From Varroa destructor (taxonomy: Eukaryota > Arthropoda > Arachnida > Mesostigmata > Varroidae), in NCBI RefSeq assembly GCF_002443255.2, contig NW_019211455.1:40777449-40841448 (forward strand): a stretch of DNA of 64,000 nt, written 5' to 3'. Under the pieces are notes generated by a model. That model searched no databases and had not been told where the DNA came from. It worked only from the letters and a program-made list of their open reading frames with translations. The first letter of the stretch is position 1. The number at the start of each line of letters is the position of its first letter. The position numbers and the translations under genes are program-made. Positions 1-13,883 of the stretch are shown piece by piece.

Positions 1-105
1 AACGATAATGATGATGATGAACAACAAATAAATAACAACGTGAATTTTTCTGGGATCTTCTTTTAAAATATTTTATTTCTTTTTCTTACCCTCGATTTCC
101 ATAAG
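1..105 (+). other. End of an intron of the zinc-finger gene
   Basis: AT-rich sequence with a pyrimidine-rich tract at about 70-100 runs into an AG at 104-105. The open frame of the finger exon starts there, in the middle of a finger, so this is the 3' end of an intron and not intergenic DNA. Confidence 0.6.
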
Positions 106-873
106 GTCCATACCAATAAGAAAAATCATAAATGTCCAGACTGTCCCAAGCGATTTCATAGAAAAACTCATTTATTGGCGCACATGAGGCGGCACAACGC
201 CAATCCAAATTTTAAGCCAAGGGCCAGTCGACGCCAATGTAACCCTTACATTCAAGTCCAGAGAAAGAAGAATGGACAGCCTGTATCGGAACCGACAACA
301 GGAACACCCCCAGCAACGACAGCCACGACGACATACCAGATCATAGAGGTAACTATTACAGTACGGTGGAGTATGTAAAATTGTTTAGTTTTTATCGTTA
401 GTTTCTATTATATACTTTTAAACTGAAGTCTGAATAGTACTTTCGCCACAGGCAAGTCTATTTTACATAAGCTGAGTATGAGCTTCAATTTTTGTTAAAA
501 CATTCAAGCTCATGTGTTTTTCAAGGTACATCCGCCCGTATTTCAAACCGCATTCAAACAATGTAAATTATTTCCAGTACGTAATTATATCACAAAACAA
601 ATTCCTGTAAGGGTATTACTATCCGTTGCCTCTTTTTCACAGGCTGCCAGCAATAGCATAGCGCCAGTAGGTACTACAATGGTTGTTGTCACAGAAGAAG
701 AACTCGAACAAATGCGTCGCCTTGGTGGAGAAGTTGTTGATCGCGAAACGGTGATGGCCTACAACGAAGTTGATGGCTCTGACCAGATCGAAGAAGACGA
801 AGACGAAGAAGCCGTACTCGACGAGATCGATAATGAAATAGGTGACAAATCTGAGCAGAAAGCAGGTGATTAG
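106..873 (+). CDS. C2H2 zinc-finger protein, last two exons (3' part of gene)
   Basis: Two exons are joined in phase 0: 106-348 (donor gtaact at 349) and 643-873 (acceptor cttttccac-type tract ending ag at 641-642; stop TAG 871-873). Together they give 157 C-terminal residues. The first exon starts inside a zinc finger: its last His is at 109-111. A linker and one complete C-x2-C-x12-H-x3-H finger follow (Cys 133 and 142, His 181 and 193), then a basic, Thr/Pro-rich stretch. The second exon is Val/Thr-rich and then strongly acidic (about 780-840, mostly Glu and Asp). Fingers of this class bind DNA in the nucleus, and an acidic tail often recruits cofactors; the function here is inferred. Earlier fingers lie left of the window. 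I do not recognise the orthologue. It is convergent with malic enzyme. Confidence 0.8.
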
Positions 874-2337
874 CACGCCTCAGCTTTCTTATGAAATATT
901 TCATTCAGCATGTGGCGATCATGCTACTGATAAAGGCGAACGATATCGGTCGGGTAGGGGTTTTCTAAAAAATCTTGATCTAGTTAAGCTTGAATTTCAT
1001 TGGTATCTGTACTGGGCCATTAGCATCGGCGTGTGCATGAGAGGTGTTATTTACTTTATGTATGCGGTAAATTTGGCAATCCGAAAATTCAGATGCTGAT
1101 TGGGAACACTGTGAGCACAACTGAAGATGAGAAATTAAGTCTGAGTAGAATAAGGGACATTATGTTCATTCAAAAGGTGCTTCTTATGAAGAAAAGGCTG
1201 ATGCGCGGATCTGAAAATGAACGAAAAAGGGAGTTAAACATAGATCGATTGGAGAACAGTGGGTATCATATAAGACAAATCATTAACTTGTGCAGTTGCA
1301 GGTGGAGTTGCAGTAGGCGAAACCGCATAGTGATAGGGTACTAAAGTAAGAATTTAAGCAGAAGTGAAGTAATAATAGTTACTGCATGATTTAAAAATCA
1401 ATCGATATTAAAAATGTGAATAGTGAAACAAACAGCGATTCCTTGCCTGAAGTGTAAAGATTGACTACTCAGTCTATAAAATTTATGAACAGACAACTAA
1501 ATGATCAATTTACTGAACATTTGTACACAAGAACTAACTCGTGAGGGTAACAACCATGTGAATGGGGTAACGCTAAAAGAATGTTTCAGCAATTACATTC
1601 TTCAATTCAGTGTATACCAGCAGGTCGCGTCGGTACTGTATTCTACTACGTTTCTGAGCATTTCAGCGACGTGTAGCACGACTGAAATTATAAAATATTG
1701 TTCTTTTTTTTTATTGCGTGCACGCAAGAAGCTGCATCAAAAAGTCTGTTTTTGAGTCAAAAAAAACGAATTAGAAAATAAGGAAGTTTTTTTCTGCAAA
1801 GCGTTTGTTGCATCACAAAATACAGTTATGAAGTAGTTTTGTGTTGCTGAAAAATTGGTTAACTTTTGAAATCTGAAGTACATTAAAATTTCGGAAAAGG
1901 TAATTTTGTTTTAGACGATTTTTTTCTGTGTTTTTCTGACTTTTGGCCACATCATCTGTTGTATACCGATCGTGTTGAATTAGATTTCTTGCCTCTGAGG
2001 CATTTGACTGCGTTTGTTATTTTATGAACATCTTAAGATGACTCTACTTTGGTGCGAATGCGTAGGGAATAAGCTAAGAGAACACGAAAGCTGCACATGT
2101 TATAATGTACATAATCAGAAATGTGTATATTAATGAGCATACGTAATAATTTACTAATTGAATCAAACAATGGTAAATGATTGAAAACGGAACTGTATTA
2201 CTATGGTATGATATCATTTTTTTATTATCAAGTATTTTAGATAGTAACGAAATGGTCTATCGAAGTTAAGAGGCCGTGATTTTCGGAAGCAACATGGATC
2301 TGTTGTAGAATAATCCCGAAGATCCTGTAATAATATT

Positions 2338-2343
2338 AATAAA
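2338..2343 (+). promoter_or_regulatory. Possible polyadenylation signal of the zinc-finger gene
   Basis: AATAAA lies about 1.46 kb after the zinc-finger stop codon; a second AATAAA is at 2476-2481. They are the first canonical hexamers I see downstream on the plus strand. Use of either is inferred from position only. Confidence 0.3.
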
Positions 2344-4130
2344 TATATATGTTCTGTTTTTCTGTAAAGCTTTTATAGTATTTTTAGATATTAATGATGT
2401 TTTCCCAGGTTTTCATTTTTTTATTTATTTAGGAGGCTCGGATTCTAGTGTCCTAGCTAAATCAACAAATTTAATAATAAATCTGTTTATCATCTTTGTT
2501 TTAAAAACATTCAGGTAAAATTAGTGTGTATGTATCACGGTAGATGCTATAATACAATCAAAATTCAAAGCACAAATATTTTTTTGGTTTTTATTGTTTT
2601 TACAAGTCTATATACCTACATTAGACCAACTCTGGGATCAACATTTAAAAGATGGATGAATCAAGCATTTGCCTGTTCAGACAATTGTACTAAAAATAAC
2701 AAAAAAAAACATTAAAAAAACCTCCAATAGTACTGTTGAATTTGTTTTTAATCTTCCCACTGATATTTCAATGTTTTGCAAAAGAATATTTAACTAACCG
2801 TCCAAATCATACCTTCGACATGACTCGTAAATACGGCACTATTCAATTAGAGTAAAATTCCTTTATTTTCGTCATTTTTTTTGCGTATTTTTTCATATGG
2901 AAAGGCAATTAAGGTTTAAGAAGATCTTTGATTTTGGCGGAGTATAGCTCGCTCCACATCAAATATAGGTTTGGTAATCTTTCTATCATTGCAAGTTCAT
3001 TGATACCATTAGTTGTATCGTCAACATCTTCATCGTGCCAATCGTGAGTATGCCCCTTCCTACTCCTTTGTCTGTTCATCCTCTTTCTTTGTATTTTCAT
3101 TTTTCACGCGCCTATGGGTTCCTCAGTATTATAATTACTTATTTTTACCTCTGTTGTTATTTTTCTTTAATTCTTCCTTATACTTAGGCTGTTGCTATTA
3201 TCTTATTTGCTTATTGCACCCGAGGAAAGAAAGGTAATATAGCATCCTTTCTTTCAATACGATTTCCATTTCCTGTTTTTTTTTAGTCTCTTTACAGTGG
3301 GGTGGATCTTATATTTCTGAAATATATAGCAATTAACATCTGTCCTAATATACTATTTGCTTATTGCTTATACCCCGGTCAGGTCAAAAATATAAAGACA
3401 TTTATGGATACCAGAAAGTGATAGTCTGGTAGGCGCTTCGGCATAATGTTTGTGGTATCGTCTGATGAATTTAAGAAGATGTTCTGTTCAGACAGGCACA
3501 TTATATACAATTGAAAACAACGAGCGTCTCATTTTAGAAAGTTTTTAAAACTTTCGTTTTTTTGAAATATCTGTTGGTACAGAAAAAAACACTTGTTTAC
3601 TCAGCAAACTATATTAGACGGGAGCTCTAATGATGAGTTGTATTAGTAAAGAACATACAGACAACCATGATAATCTTAAGAGCACGGAATATTAGCTTTC
3701 ACTAAAAACGTCCTACTCATTAGATCGAATCAAGCTAAGAATCTTAACACCAATACTGTTAATAACAAGTCAGAAAACGTACAACGTTAACAGTCATGTA
3801 TCCTACGTGTAGGTGGTGTTAACAAATCAAAAAGTGATCTTTTTGTTTCCCAGTCTTCGCCAGGACGTAAACACCATTTGGAAGCTGATTCGCATACAAA
3901 AAGCCCTGCAATTTCTGGGCTTACGAGAGTCGCTAGCTTTGACCCATGTGGTATTATGTATTTTATATATATATATTATATAATATATATATATATATAA
4001 CGTATTATTTAGTATAAAATAGCCTAAAACCAGTAATACGGCTAAGTATCTTCTCAGTATACCAAATTAGATAGAGCCCCCGCGACTTGCATGGCAGGAC
4101 CCATTTTCACAGAACCAAGGGTTTTGCATC

Positions 4131-4212
4131 ACTCGGCTGGCTCAGGGGATAAACGTATTGTTAGTCGCCATTTCGATTTAGAATCAAAATCAGTAGTGGG
4201 TTCAAGGTGGAA
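4131..4212 (+). repeat. tRNA-derived SINE fragment, copy 1 (tentative)
   Basis: TGGCTCAGGGG at 4138-4148 fits the tRNA A-box. GGGTTCAAGG at 4198-4207 resembles a B-box. The GGATAAACGTATT segment between them resembles the D-arm to anticodon part of tRNA-Arg. The same core recurs, on the other strand, at 32.5 kb and 60.4 kb. The tRNA fold is not intact, so this is a diverged retroposon and not a functional tRNA gene. Confidence 0.3.
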
Positions 4213-5380
4213 CTTCATAGAAAAATTTTTGGGAAAAAATATTCTAAACACCTATTAACGACGAAACACAACGCTTTGTGAATGGAAATTAATTGTACTG
4301 TGGGAAAACGCACTGCCGCCTTGGGGCAGCTAGTTAACTAAACAATAAAGTAAGGCTTTTAGGGCGCGCAATTCCGCGAGAGATTTGAGAGTTTTGGGAT
4401 TTTCGGTATGGGATGAGTAGGACAAAACGATACTTCATTTTATTAGGTATTTTATGACGATTTTGTCGTGTTTTCCCCGTCCTTCTTTCTATTCGGGCCG
4501 TGTGTTCACCGAGTCGGCCATATTTTGACGACGTATTTTATCTATCACCACACATCCTACTGCACATTTTTAAAATTTTTTCTTGCTTTCGTATCGGTTT
4601 TCGCCCGCTGCCTTCTCGTAATTGTTTCCTCGTTCCCTTCGGCTTTACTGAGCTTTTCAGCTTCTTTTTCGTCACAGTTAATAATATTTATATATACATA
4701 TCTGTGTGCAATCACATATCGAACCTCGTTTTCTTGCACACTTTTCCTATTTGACTCAAGTCTCGTCGCTAGATGTTGTATCTTCATTCGAAAGATGATT
4801 ACAACAGTACTTCATACATAGTTTAATAGTATGTGAGGAGTACTAAAAATGGGAGCTCATGACTCGTAGACAGCCCATGGGTTTACAGGTAGACTGGTAT
4901 CTATCAATCAGCCAGTGACATAGCCATCGAAAGTACGTAGGATCTGGCTTATTATCACACAATACAGTAACAACGTATAGGGATGCCTCTTTTCCAACTC
5001 TTTGGGTCCATTATGGGTTTATGCCGTTGTCAAAACACCACTATTTGTCATATTCGTAATAAGTATCTTTTCTCGCTTTAAAGTAGATTATGCCGAATTT
5101 TATTCTCTGCTTAAGTGTGTTTGGTACTTCGTATCTTTTTCCTATTTTTTTTTCCAATTACATCTATCAAAAATACAAAAAGCACTCCACTTATTGGACT
5201 GCTGTACACATTGCAATATAATTACTCATTTATTTGTAAAGTTTTCTGCAGCAGAACTATACGGAACACATGAGTTTGTGTCCTTAATTGCGGGCGGGCG
5301 CTGCTTATGAGCCACTGCATCTGTACGCATTTTGTGTATATCTTCGTTTTTATCCATGTGTGCTACCGATTTAAGAGTAT

Positions 5381-5386
5381 TTTATT
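5381..5386 (-). promoter_or_regulatory. Likely polyadenylation signal of malic enzyme
   Basis: TTTATT on the plus strand reads AATAAA on the minus strand, about 180 nt after the malic enzyme stop codon. A second AATAAA on the same strand is at 5228-5233. The distance suits a short 3' UTR. Confidence 0.4.
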
Positions 5387-5563
5387 TTTAATATAAGGCC
5401 GGATGCTTAGACGAGGTTCTTTGGCATCGCTCTTAACCGATTAAATTATTTCGTTATTTTTTATGTCGCTTAAGCCCCTTCGTTCCGTTTGTGTACTTTT
5501 ACTTTCACCCTCCATTTATAGCTATCCTTCCCTTGACCAATTTGATAGCAGTTAGATCGTCTG

Positions 5564-8567
<3,004 letters not shown>

Positions 8568-8731
8568 CTGGAAAATAAAATGAAACATCAAAAAAAAAAT
8601 AGACATTGGGATTAATTGAGCATGTCGGCATAGCCAACCTAAGCTTATTAAAGGAGGGAGAGCCGAACTGAATGTTGCCGGCAGAATTCGGTTCTATATC
8701 ATCCTGTTTTCCTGTTTAAATCAACGGCATA

Positions 8732-8831
8732 NNNNNNNNNNNNNNNNNNNNNNNNNNNNNNNNNNNNNNNNNNNNNNNNNNNNNNNNNNNNNNNNNNNNN
8801 NNNNNNNNNNNNNNNNNNNNNNNNNNNNNNN
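8732..8831. other. Assembly gap (100 N)
   Basis: Exactly 100 N, the usual placeholder for a gap of unknown size. It lies 165 nt upstream of the first recognised malic enzyme exon, so a missing 5' exon of that gene could be inside it. Confidence 0.99.
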
Positions 8832-8844
8832 TAACAAAGCTAAC

Positions 8845-8867
8845 TTTGTTTAAGAAATTAGGTATAA
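8845..8867 (-). other. Candidate upstream microexon of malic enzyme
   Basis: On the minus strand an acceptor (cattacag) is followed by 23 nt reading Ile-Pro-Asn-Phe-Leu-Asn-Lys, then a GT donor. It ends at a codon boundary in Asn-Lys, exactly what must precede the Gly that opens the 8567 exon; related enzymes read NP-x-LNK-G at this place. The donor (gttagc) is weak and the exon would be very short. A rival candidate is at 28035-28070. Confidence 0.2.
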
Positions 8868-10380
8868 CTGTAATGTAGAAGGCTGTTACGAGTATTGTGT
8901 TATACTTCATTTTCATTGCTCTCTCGATTATTAACTTCAACTTTGCTCGTTGCACACTTGAATGCACCAGCGTTTGCCAGCATTCCAATCAGGAAATCCT
9001 GCCCCCCACGTCGTATCAATCGCCTGTGTTTTTCTCGATTGGCAACATAAAATTTAGGAGTCTACCACTCAATCATTATCTTCGGTCCTGCAGTAAACTA
9101 GAAATATGAAAAAACAGCACCTTCAATGAACTGAAACGCATGGCACAAATATGAAGGAATGCTCGACCTTAAAACGGCAGTCCTCAGTTGTAGCCTCCGA
9201 CACACAAACTGAAACTATTGACAAATTTTATCAACTTTGATTACAAGTTTAATGTAATAGCTCGCAATAACCACAAAAAGTTTTTACGGTTATGACTTTA
9301 AAACTGCTTTCGTGACAACAAAAAAAGTAAATATTTTCTTATAGAAAACGACAAATGACGGCTTTAACTACCTGTCCTTTGTTTGGAAGACTTTCGCTGC
9401 TCACCGAAAAGCAAAGATGCTCCCTTTATATTGTCTAATGCAATAATCCAACGCAACGCAACGTACTTGTGAACTGCACATTTTACTCACGTCTTGATAG
9501 ACGGATATTTAATAAATTAATGTCCACTTTAATTAGAGTGAATTAATAATCGCCACTAATAATAGTTCGTAAAACCGTATGATACTGCCTTAATATTCCT
9601 TAATACTCAATTTCACTAAACACCCGAGTGCTTAAGTTGGCAATCATAACCATGCCATGCATGTAGTTCCACTTTAGCGTACAACGTTACCATAAAATTG
9701 TTCAACGTGGCTCATTAACTATCCACTGGATTTATAGAAAAACTTCAGCGCTCTGCGCGGCAAATGTCACACTACTCGTATTGCAAACATATTCATAGAA
9801 ACGATCTTGTGGAATCTTCACATTAGTAGACTTGTAATGTCCTGCATCTTAAAAGCCTATTCAGACACATATCACACTGCTATAATAAGGGTAGACGAAT
9901 GACCCGCAATACGGTCCTCCCGTTGCTCGACTTAGTCGTCGCTAAAAGCGAATAGATATCGACATATATACAATAAAGGTTATGTCCCTCATAAAAGTCC
10001 ACCGTTGCTTAATGAAGTAACAAGCCTAAACCAGTGTACAATTATTTCACCCTCTCTTACGTTCTTTAAACACGTCAAATCGTCTTTTGGTTTGTTTTTC
10101 ATTGTGACCCGTACGTCACTTTACGAACCGACACAAGCTACAACAGCTCGGTCACAGGCAACAAATCGATTTGAATTAAACATTACGGTAACATGTGACC
10201 TTCACGATTCAAGAGATAGGCTGAGAATGGTACAGATACTGTCTAAGGTGGCAATAGCAGTTCCTCTATTACATATATACATCCTAGTCAGCACTATTGT
10301 AGACAGTGTTTATCCTGCCCCTTATCGATCTGGTGGGAGAAAAGGAAGTCCGGCCGTAACCGCATCTGTCGGTTATTAAG

Positions 10381-10782
10381 CACAGCTATAACGTCCTTGT
10401 TTTCAAAAAGCGTCTTCACGAACTTCTTCATGAAGTCAATCATTTTTTAGTTAACGTCCGCCGGTGACGTTTGTTGGTTAAGAAAACGTGCAATCATCTA
10501 CTCGAGACAGCAATCGATAAGCCAATTTTAGATCACCTTGAAAGAGCGAAATTGCCGGAAAGCCATCGTAATATTTATAGGGTCTCCAATGAGAAACTCG
10601 TTTCTATCGCTAAGCTGCGACACGAAGGGCAGTTCGATCTTTTCACTGATATCCTGAATCTCTTTGACAGTCAGATGCTCAAGCGCTGTCACCTGATGCT
10701 CGTCTCGCACTTTCGAAGAGTGATGACATCCCATTTTTTTTCAATATTCTCAAATCATGATGAAGAATCGTTCTGTCAATAA
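10381..10782. other. Patch with long open frames on both strands, function unknown
   Basis: Plus strand: after a good acceptor (tcattttttag, ending 10450) a frame from 10471 stays open to 10782. Minus strand: an open stretch 10734-10534 contains a segment reading LTVKEIQDISEKIEL and ends at an AAG|GTGATC donor. A second minus frame starts with ATG at 10444. The minus frame has the amphipathic look of a real helix. I recognise no family, and at most one strand can be coding. Confidence 0.2.
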
Positions 10783-11166
10783 ATAATAGGGTCATGTGCG
10801 TACGAGTTCGTTAAAAAAATAAGAATGTAAACGGTGCATACGAGCACGAGATGATGGCGGAAACCATGCACCCTATATATCACAGCACTCTCAAATAAAG
10901 ACGTCACGTTCTGTATTAAGAGACGAGTCTGGTGGCATCGACGGCTTAAAACAATTCTCCAAGTGCCTCCTCTTGGAATCCTTTCCCCTCTGTCATCTAC
11001 TGAAAGCGTGTCCCATCGTGCTATGTAACGAGATCGAGTAAATATTTAATCGACTAAACGGTGGATGGAGTGCACTTCAAGGCTTCAGACAAATGTCTTT
11101 TATAGGTAGCCAAAAGCAGCTGCATCAAGGGCACCGCGTCGCCCAGATACATCGTTATGCTTATAG

Positions 11167-11180
11167 TGTATAGGACAATT

Positions 11181-11221
<41 letters not shown>

Positions 11222-11238
11222 CGAAATTGTCCTATACA
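11167..11238. repeat. Palindrome with an (AT)n core
   Basis: An 18-bp arm (11167-11184) and its exact reverse complement (11221-11238) flank about 36 bp of AT repeat. The whole 72-bp unit is nearly self-complementary and could extrude as a cruciform. Confidence 0.8.
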
Positions 11239-11240
11239 AT

Positions 11241-11244
<4 letters not shown>

Positions 11245-11303
<59 letters not shown>
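11245..11303. repeat. (AT)n microsatellite
   Basis: About 59 bp of alternating AT with one AA interruption near 11271, immediately after the palindrome. Confidence 0.9.
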
Positions 11304-11308
<5 letters not shown>

Positions 11309-12544
11309 CGACTCTATTGCTTTGTAGCGTATCGTAGGGTTCGGATTCACTCGTCTTCGTAGGAGTGACAGTAGGCTGGATGATACACTTCGGTCCAACA
11401 ATGGCTGGTCTCGAAATAGTTTGGGGTAAAACAATGATGATCTAACCTTCAGCGCCTTGGAAGTTAGTTGATCAACGCCTAATTAACCTTTGCGATGGAG
11501 GTCAAGTATTGTAATACAGTATGAATCAGACCATGCACGGTGGACGAGGTAAGCAAAATGGACTTTCGGGAATTCAGGCAGATCATTTGCTCGGCAAAAA
11601 TATACATGAAGTAATTTTGTCATAAAAAAAAAGCTAGCATAGTCTTTGGGGAGGAAATAAGTGAACATCAAATGACGTTCGAATTTCCTATTTCGTAAAT
11701 CCAAGGTTTCTGTATAGACGGTAGGCTTCAAAAAATACATATATGAAGGCCACTAAGTAAATGTTTGTGTACGCTTAACACAAACAAACAAGCGAGATTT
11801 ATTTACACAACCCGGATTTCCAACCAATACACAATGACAAAATAACCGATATGCCAATCAAGACATGCGTCTGGTTTAGAAACACGAAAATACGGCAGGG
11901 TTGATTGTCACGGCTGTCCGTATTTATACAATTCCAATGAGCCCGGATCGCCCGATGATCGATAGATCTAATGACGGCCATAACAGCAATGCACCCATTT
12001 AGTTTTCATTTACCTGTTAAATATCGAAGTTAGAGGGATATAAAAAAAAAAACAGTATTTCCTATACCGAAATGCTGCAATAAGGATAGCTTTTGTCGAA
12101 TTTTCGCGTCACACTTCAACGCCATCATGCTTCACAAATGATTGCATTTGCCCTTCCTCCGACCGTTTTTCAGTAAAATGACTTCCATATGAGAGGCTTA
12201 ATAATATTTATGTACAGCACAGTTATCGATTGAGTAACAACAACCCGAAAATGCTCGGCAAACAACAGCGCCAACTGTAAGCCAATAAACGATAAATAAT
12301 AGTGATAATAATATTAAGTATATAATAGTTAAGCAGCATTTCAAACATCGTCATTTGTCGCGATTCCACGACATTAAAGTTGTATATACAACAGAGTACA
12401 GATATAATAAACAATTAATATTGGTCGCTAAATAACTGTAACAATTGTTTAACAAACTATTAAGGTGATTCCAGTAGCCAAATAGTGTCGTGCTTAGAAT
12501 ATCAGTCGTAGGCATTGTAGCTATAAGTTTTATAACTTACCGTA

Positions 12545-12549
<5 letters not shown>

Positions 12550-12580
<31 letters not shown>
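12550..12580. repeat. (AT)n microsatellite
   Basis: 31 bp of alternating A and T. A second tract of 31 bp lies 106 bp further on, at 12687-12717. Confidence 0.9.
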
Positions 12581-12584
<4 letters not shown>

Positions 12585-12684
12585 AATATTATACTGAAGG
12601 CGAAACGCACAACTTGACTAGGCTCACTATGAGTTTTTTTGGCGAGACACTGATTGCAATATGTATGACCTGTGAAAAAGAGAG

Positions 12685-12686
<2 letters not shown>

Positions 12687-12717
<31 letters not shown>
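12687..12717. repeat. (AT)n microsatellite
   Basis: 31 bp of alternating T and A, the partner of the tract at 12550-12580. Confidence 0.9.
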
Positions 12718-12720
<3 letters not shown>

Positions 12721-13262
12721 TAGTCTAAAAATGTAAGTAGTCATCAATGATGTGTCAGGAATTAGCCTTTGATTGTTAAAATGCTCGTTTAATTTTTGAG
12801 TATTTTTTACCATCTACCCCCCTTCCCCACTTCAACGACCGTTTTCATTTGTGATAACACATTAGTGCCTTCATCATTTCGGCGTGCAGCACAGCTGACT
12901 GTAATGCTGCAACAAAGTTACCACGATTCCCTGATTTCCCCCCAGAAGTAGAAACCGCAAAAGACTTCAATCACTTCTATCTTGCTTCTCCCCTGTTTCT
13001 CCCAATTTCTAAAAAAAAAAAAAAAAAAACCCTAAAAATATCCCAAGGAACAACCTGAAGGGACACAAACATCACAATCATAAAGTTCTACTCGTTGCGT
13101 AGTTTTGGTTTCACACGTGTTACGGTTTTAATTATTTTTTTTCTTATTTAGGTTTTTTTATTTTCGCGGCAGCATGCTTGTCCTTCCTAGTTACAGACAC
13201 CTCTTGACTGCTTCGTTGCGTGCGATTCATAGCCATCATATAGTGGCTCGTCACGGTTTGCG

Positions 13263-13310
13263 ATGACCACAGCAGTGACGCGAGTGCTGCCGCAAAATAT
13301 GATGAAAACC
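13263..13310 (+). CDS. Candidate first exon, 16 codons, unknown protein
   Basis: ATG at 13263 opens a frame of 16 codons (mostly hydrophobic and polar, starting MTTAVTRVLPQ) that ends at ACC|GTAAGC, a good donor, in phase 0. It lies 550 bp before the open exon chain that begins at 13884 and could be an upstream first exon of that gene. However, the next good exon has a stop in this phase, so the link is unproven. Donor-plus-ATG combinations of this size are common by chance. Confidence 0.2.
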
Positions 13311-13883
13311 GTAAGCAAGCAGCACCTAAAAGCTATTTTTATTTTCATTATACCCCATCAACACGGTGATTATTAGATATAGTTCTAGTTATCGGGGAGT
13401 CAAACGAAATGGTAAGGGCAGGGAGCGATGGCCGCCGACAAACGATAAAATTTAATTCAGCAACCTGCGGCGGAGAAAAACATCGCAGTAGTACAATAAA
13501 ACTCAGCCGGGAAGGCCAACAGCTCGCGGTGGCCGCTACCAAACCAGATCGGATTGTCAGACTGTGGCTAGTTATGGCTAGCTGTTGGTGATAGCAATAA
13601 ATTACCTCTGTATATAACAATCGAATACATTACCTAGGTGACTTAAATTTTCTTCTTCGATACGCCGTTTACTATTGTTTCACAATTGCCACAAAGCCAA
13701 CAAAAACAGCAACAATAAATAAAACGGAAAAAAATTAAGTATCTTTTTGTTTTAATAGCAGAGTAAGCGTTAGTTTTTTTTTATTATATGAGACCTCAAG
13801 TTCTCGAACACTACGTACAAAAAAAGAAAACAAAAATTTGTTTCACTGTTTTCTTTGCAGCTATTGCAGATCGCTAATTTGAA

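Larger units (their letters stand above)
874..5563. other. Convergent intergenic region and 3' UTRs
   Basis: This 4.7-kb stretch lies between the zinc-finger stop and the malic enzyme stop, which face each other. It should hold both 3' UTRs. I see no convincing coding exon. It contains an AT microsatellite (3964-4010), a tRNA-like SINE fragment (about 4131-4212) and a pyrimidine-rich region (4440-4790) whose Phe/Ser/Leu-rich open frame looks like low-complexity chance. Confidence 0.6.
8568..13260. other. Region upstream of malic enzyme without a recognised gene
   Basis: This should be malic enzyme 5' intron or promoter sequence. It includes the assembly gap, large AT microsatellites (11185-11219, 11245-11303, 12550-12580, 12687-12717), a palindrome around the first of them, and a patch at 10381-10782 that is open on both strands. 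No exon here can be tied to a known protein. Confidence 0.5.

Noticed and set aside
4131..4212. Functional tRNA gene
   Set aside because: A- and B-box-like motifs are present but the acceptor and anticodon stems do not pair; treated as SINE remnant.
4468..4821. 117-codon plus-strand ORF rich in Phe, Ser and Leu
   Set aside because: It simply translates a pyrimidine-rich tract; two other frames are also open and no splice or start context supports it.
8716..8988. Minus-strand ORF running through the assembly gap
   Set aside because: The frame is bridged by 100 N and is meaningless across the gap; only the short 8845-8867 segment was kept as a malic enzyme candidate.
13409..13591. Open frame resembling a WD-repeat strand near its end
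   Set aside because: The resemblance is a few residues only, no GH or WD pair in register, and the minus strand is equally open.
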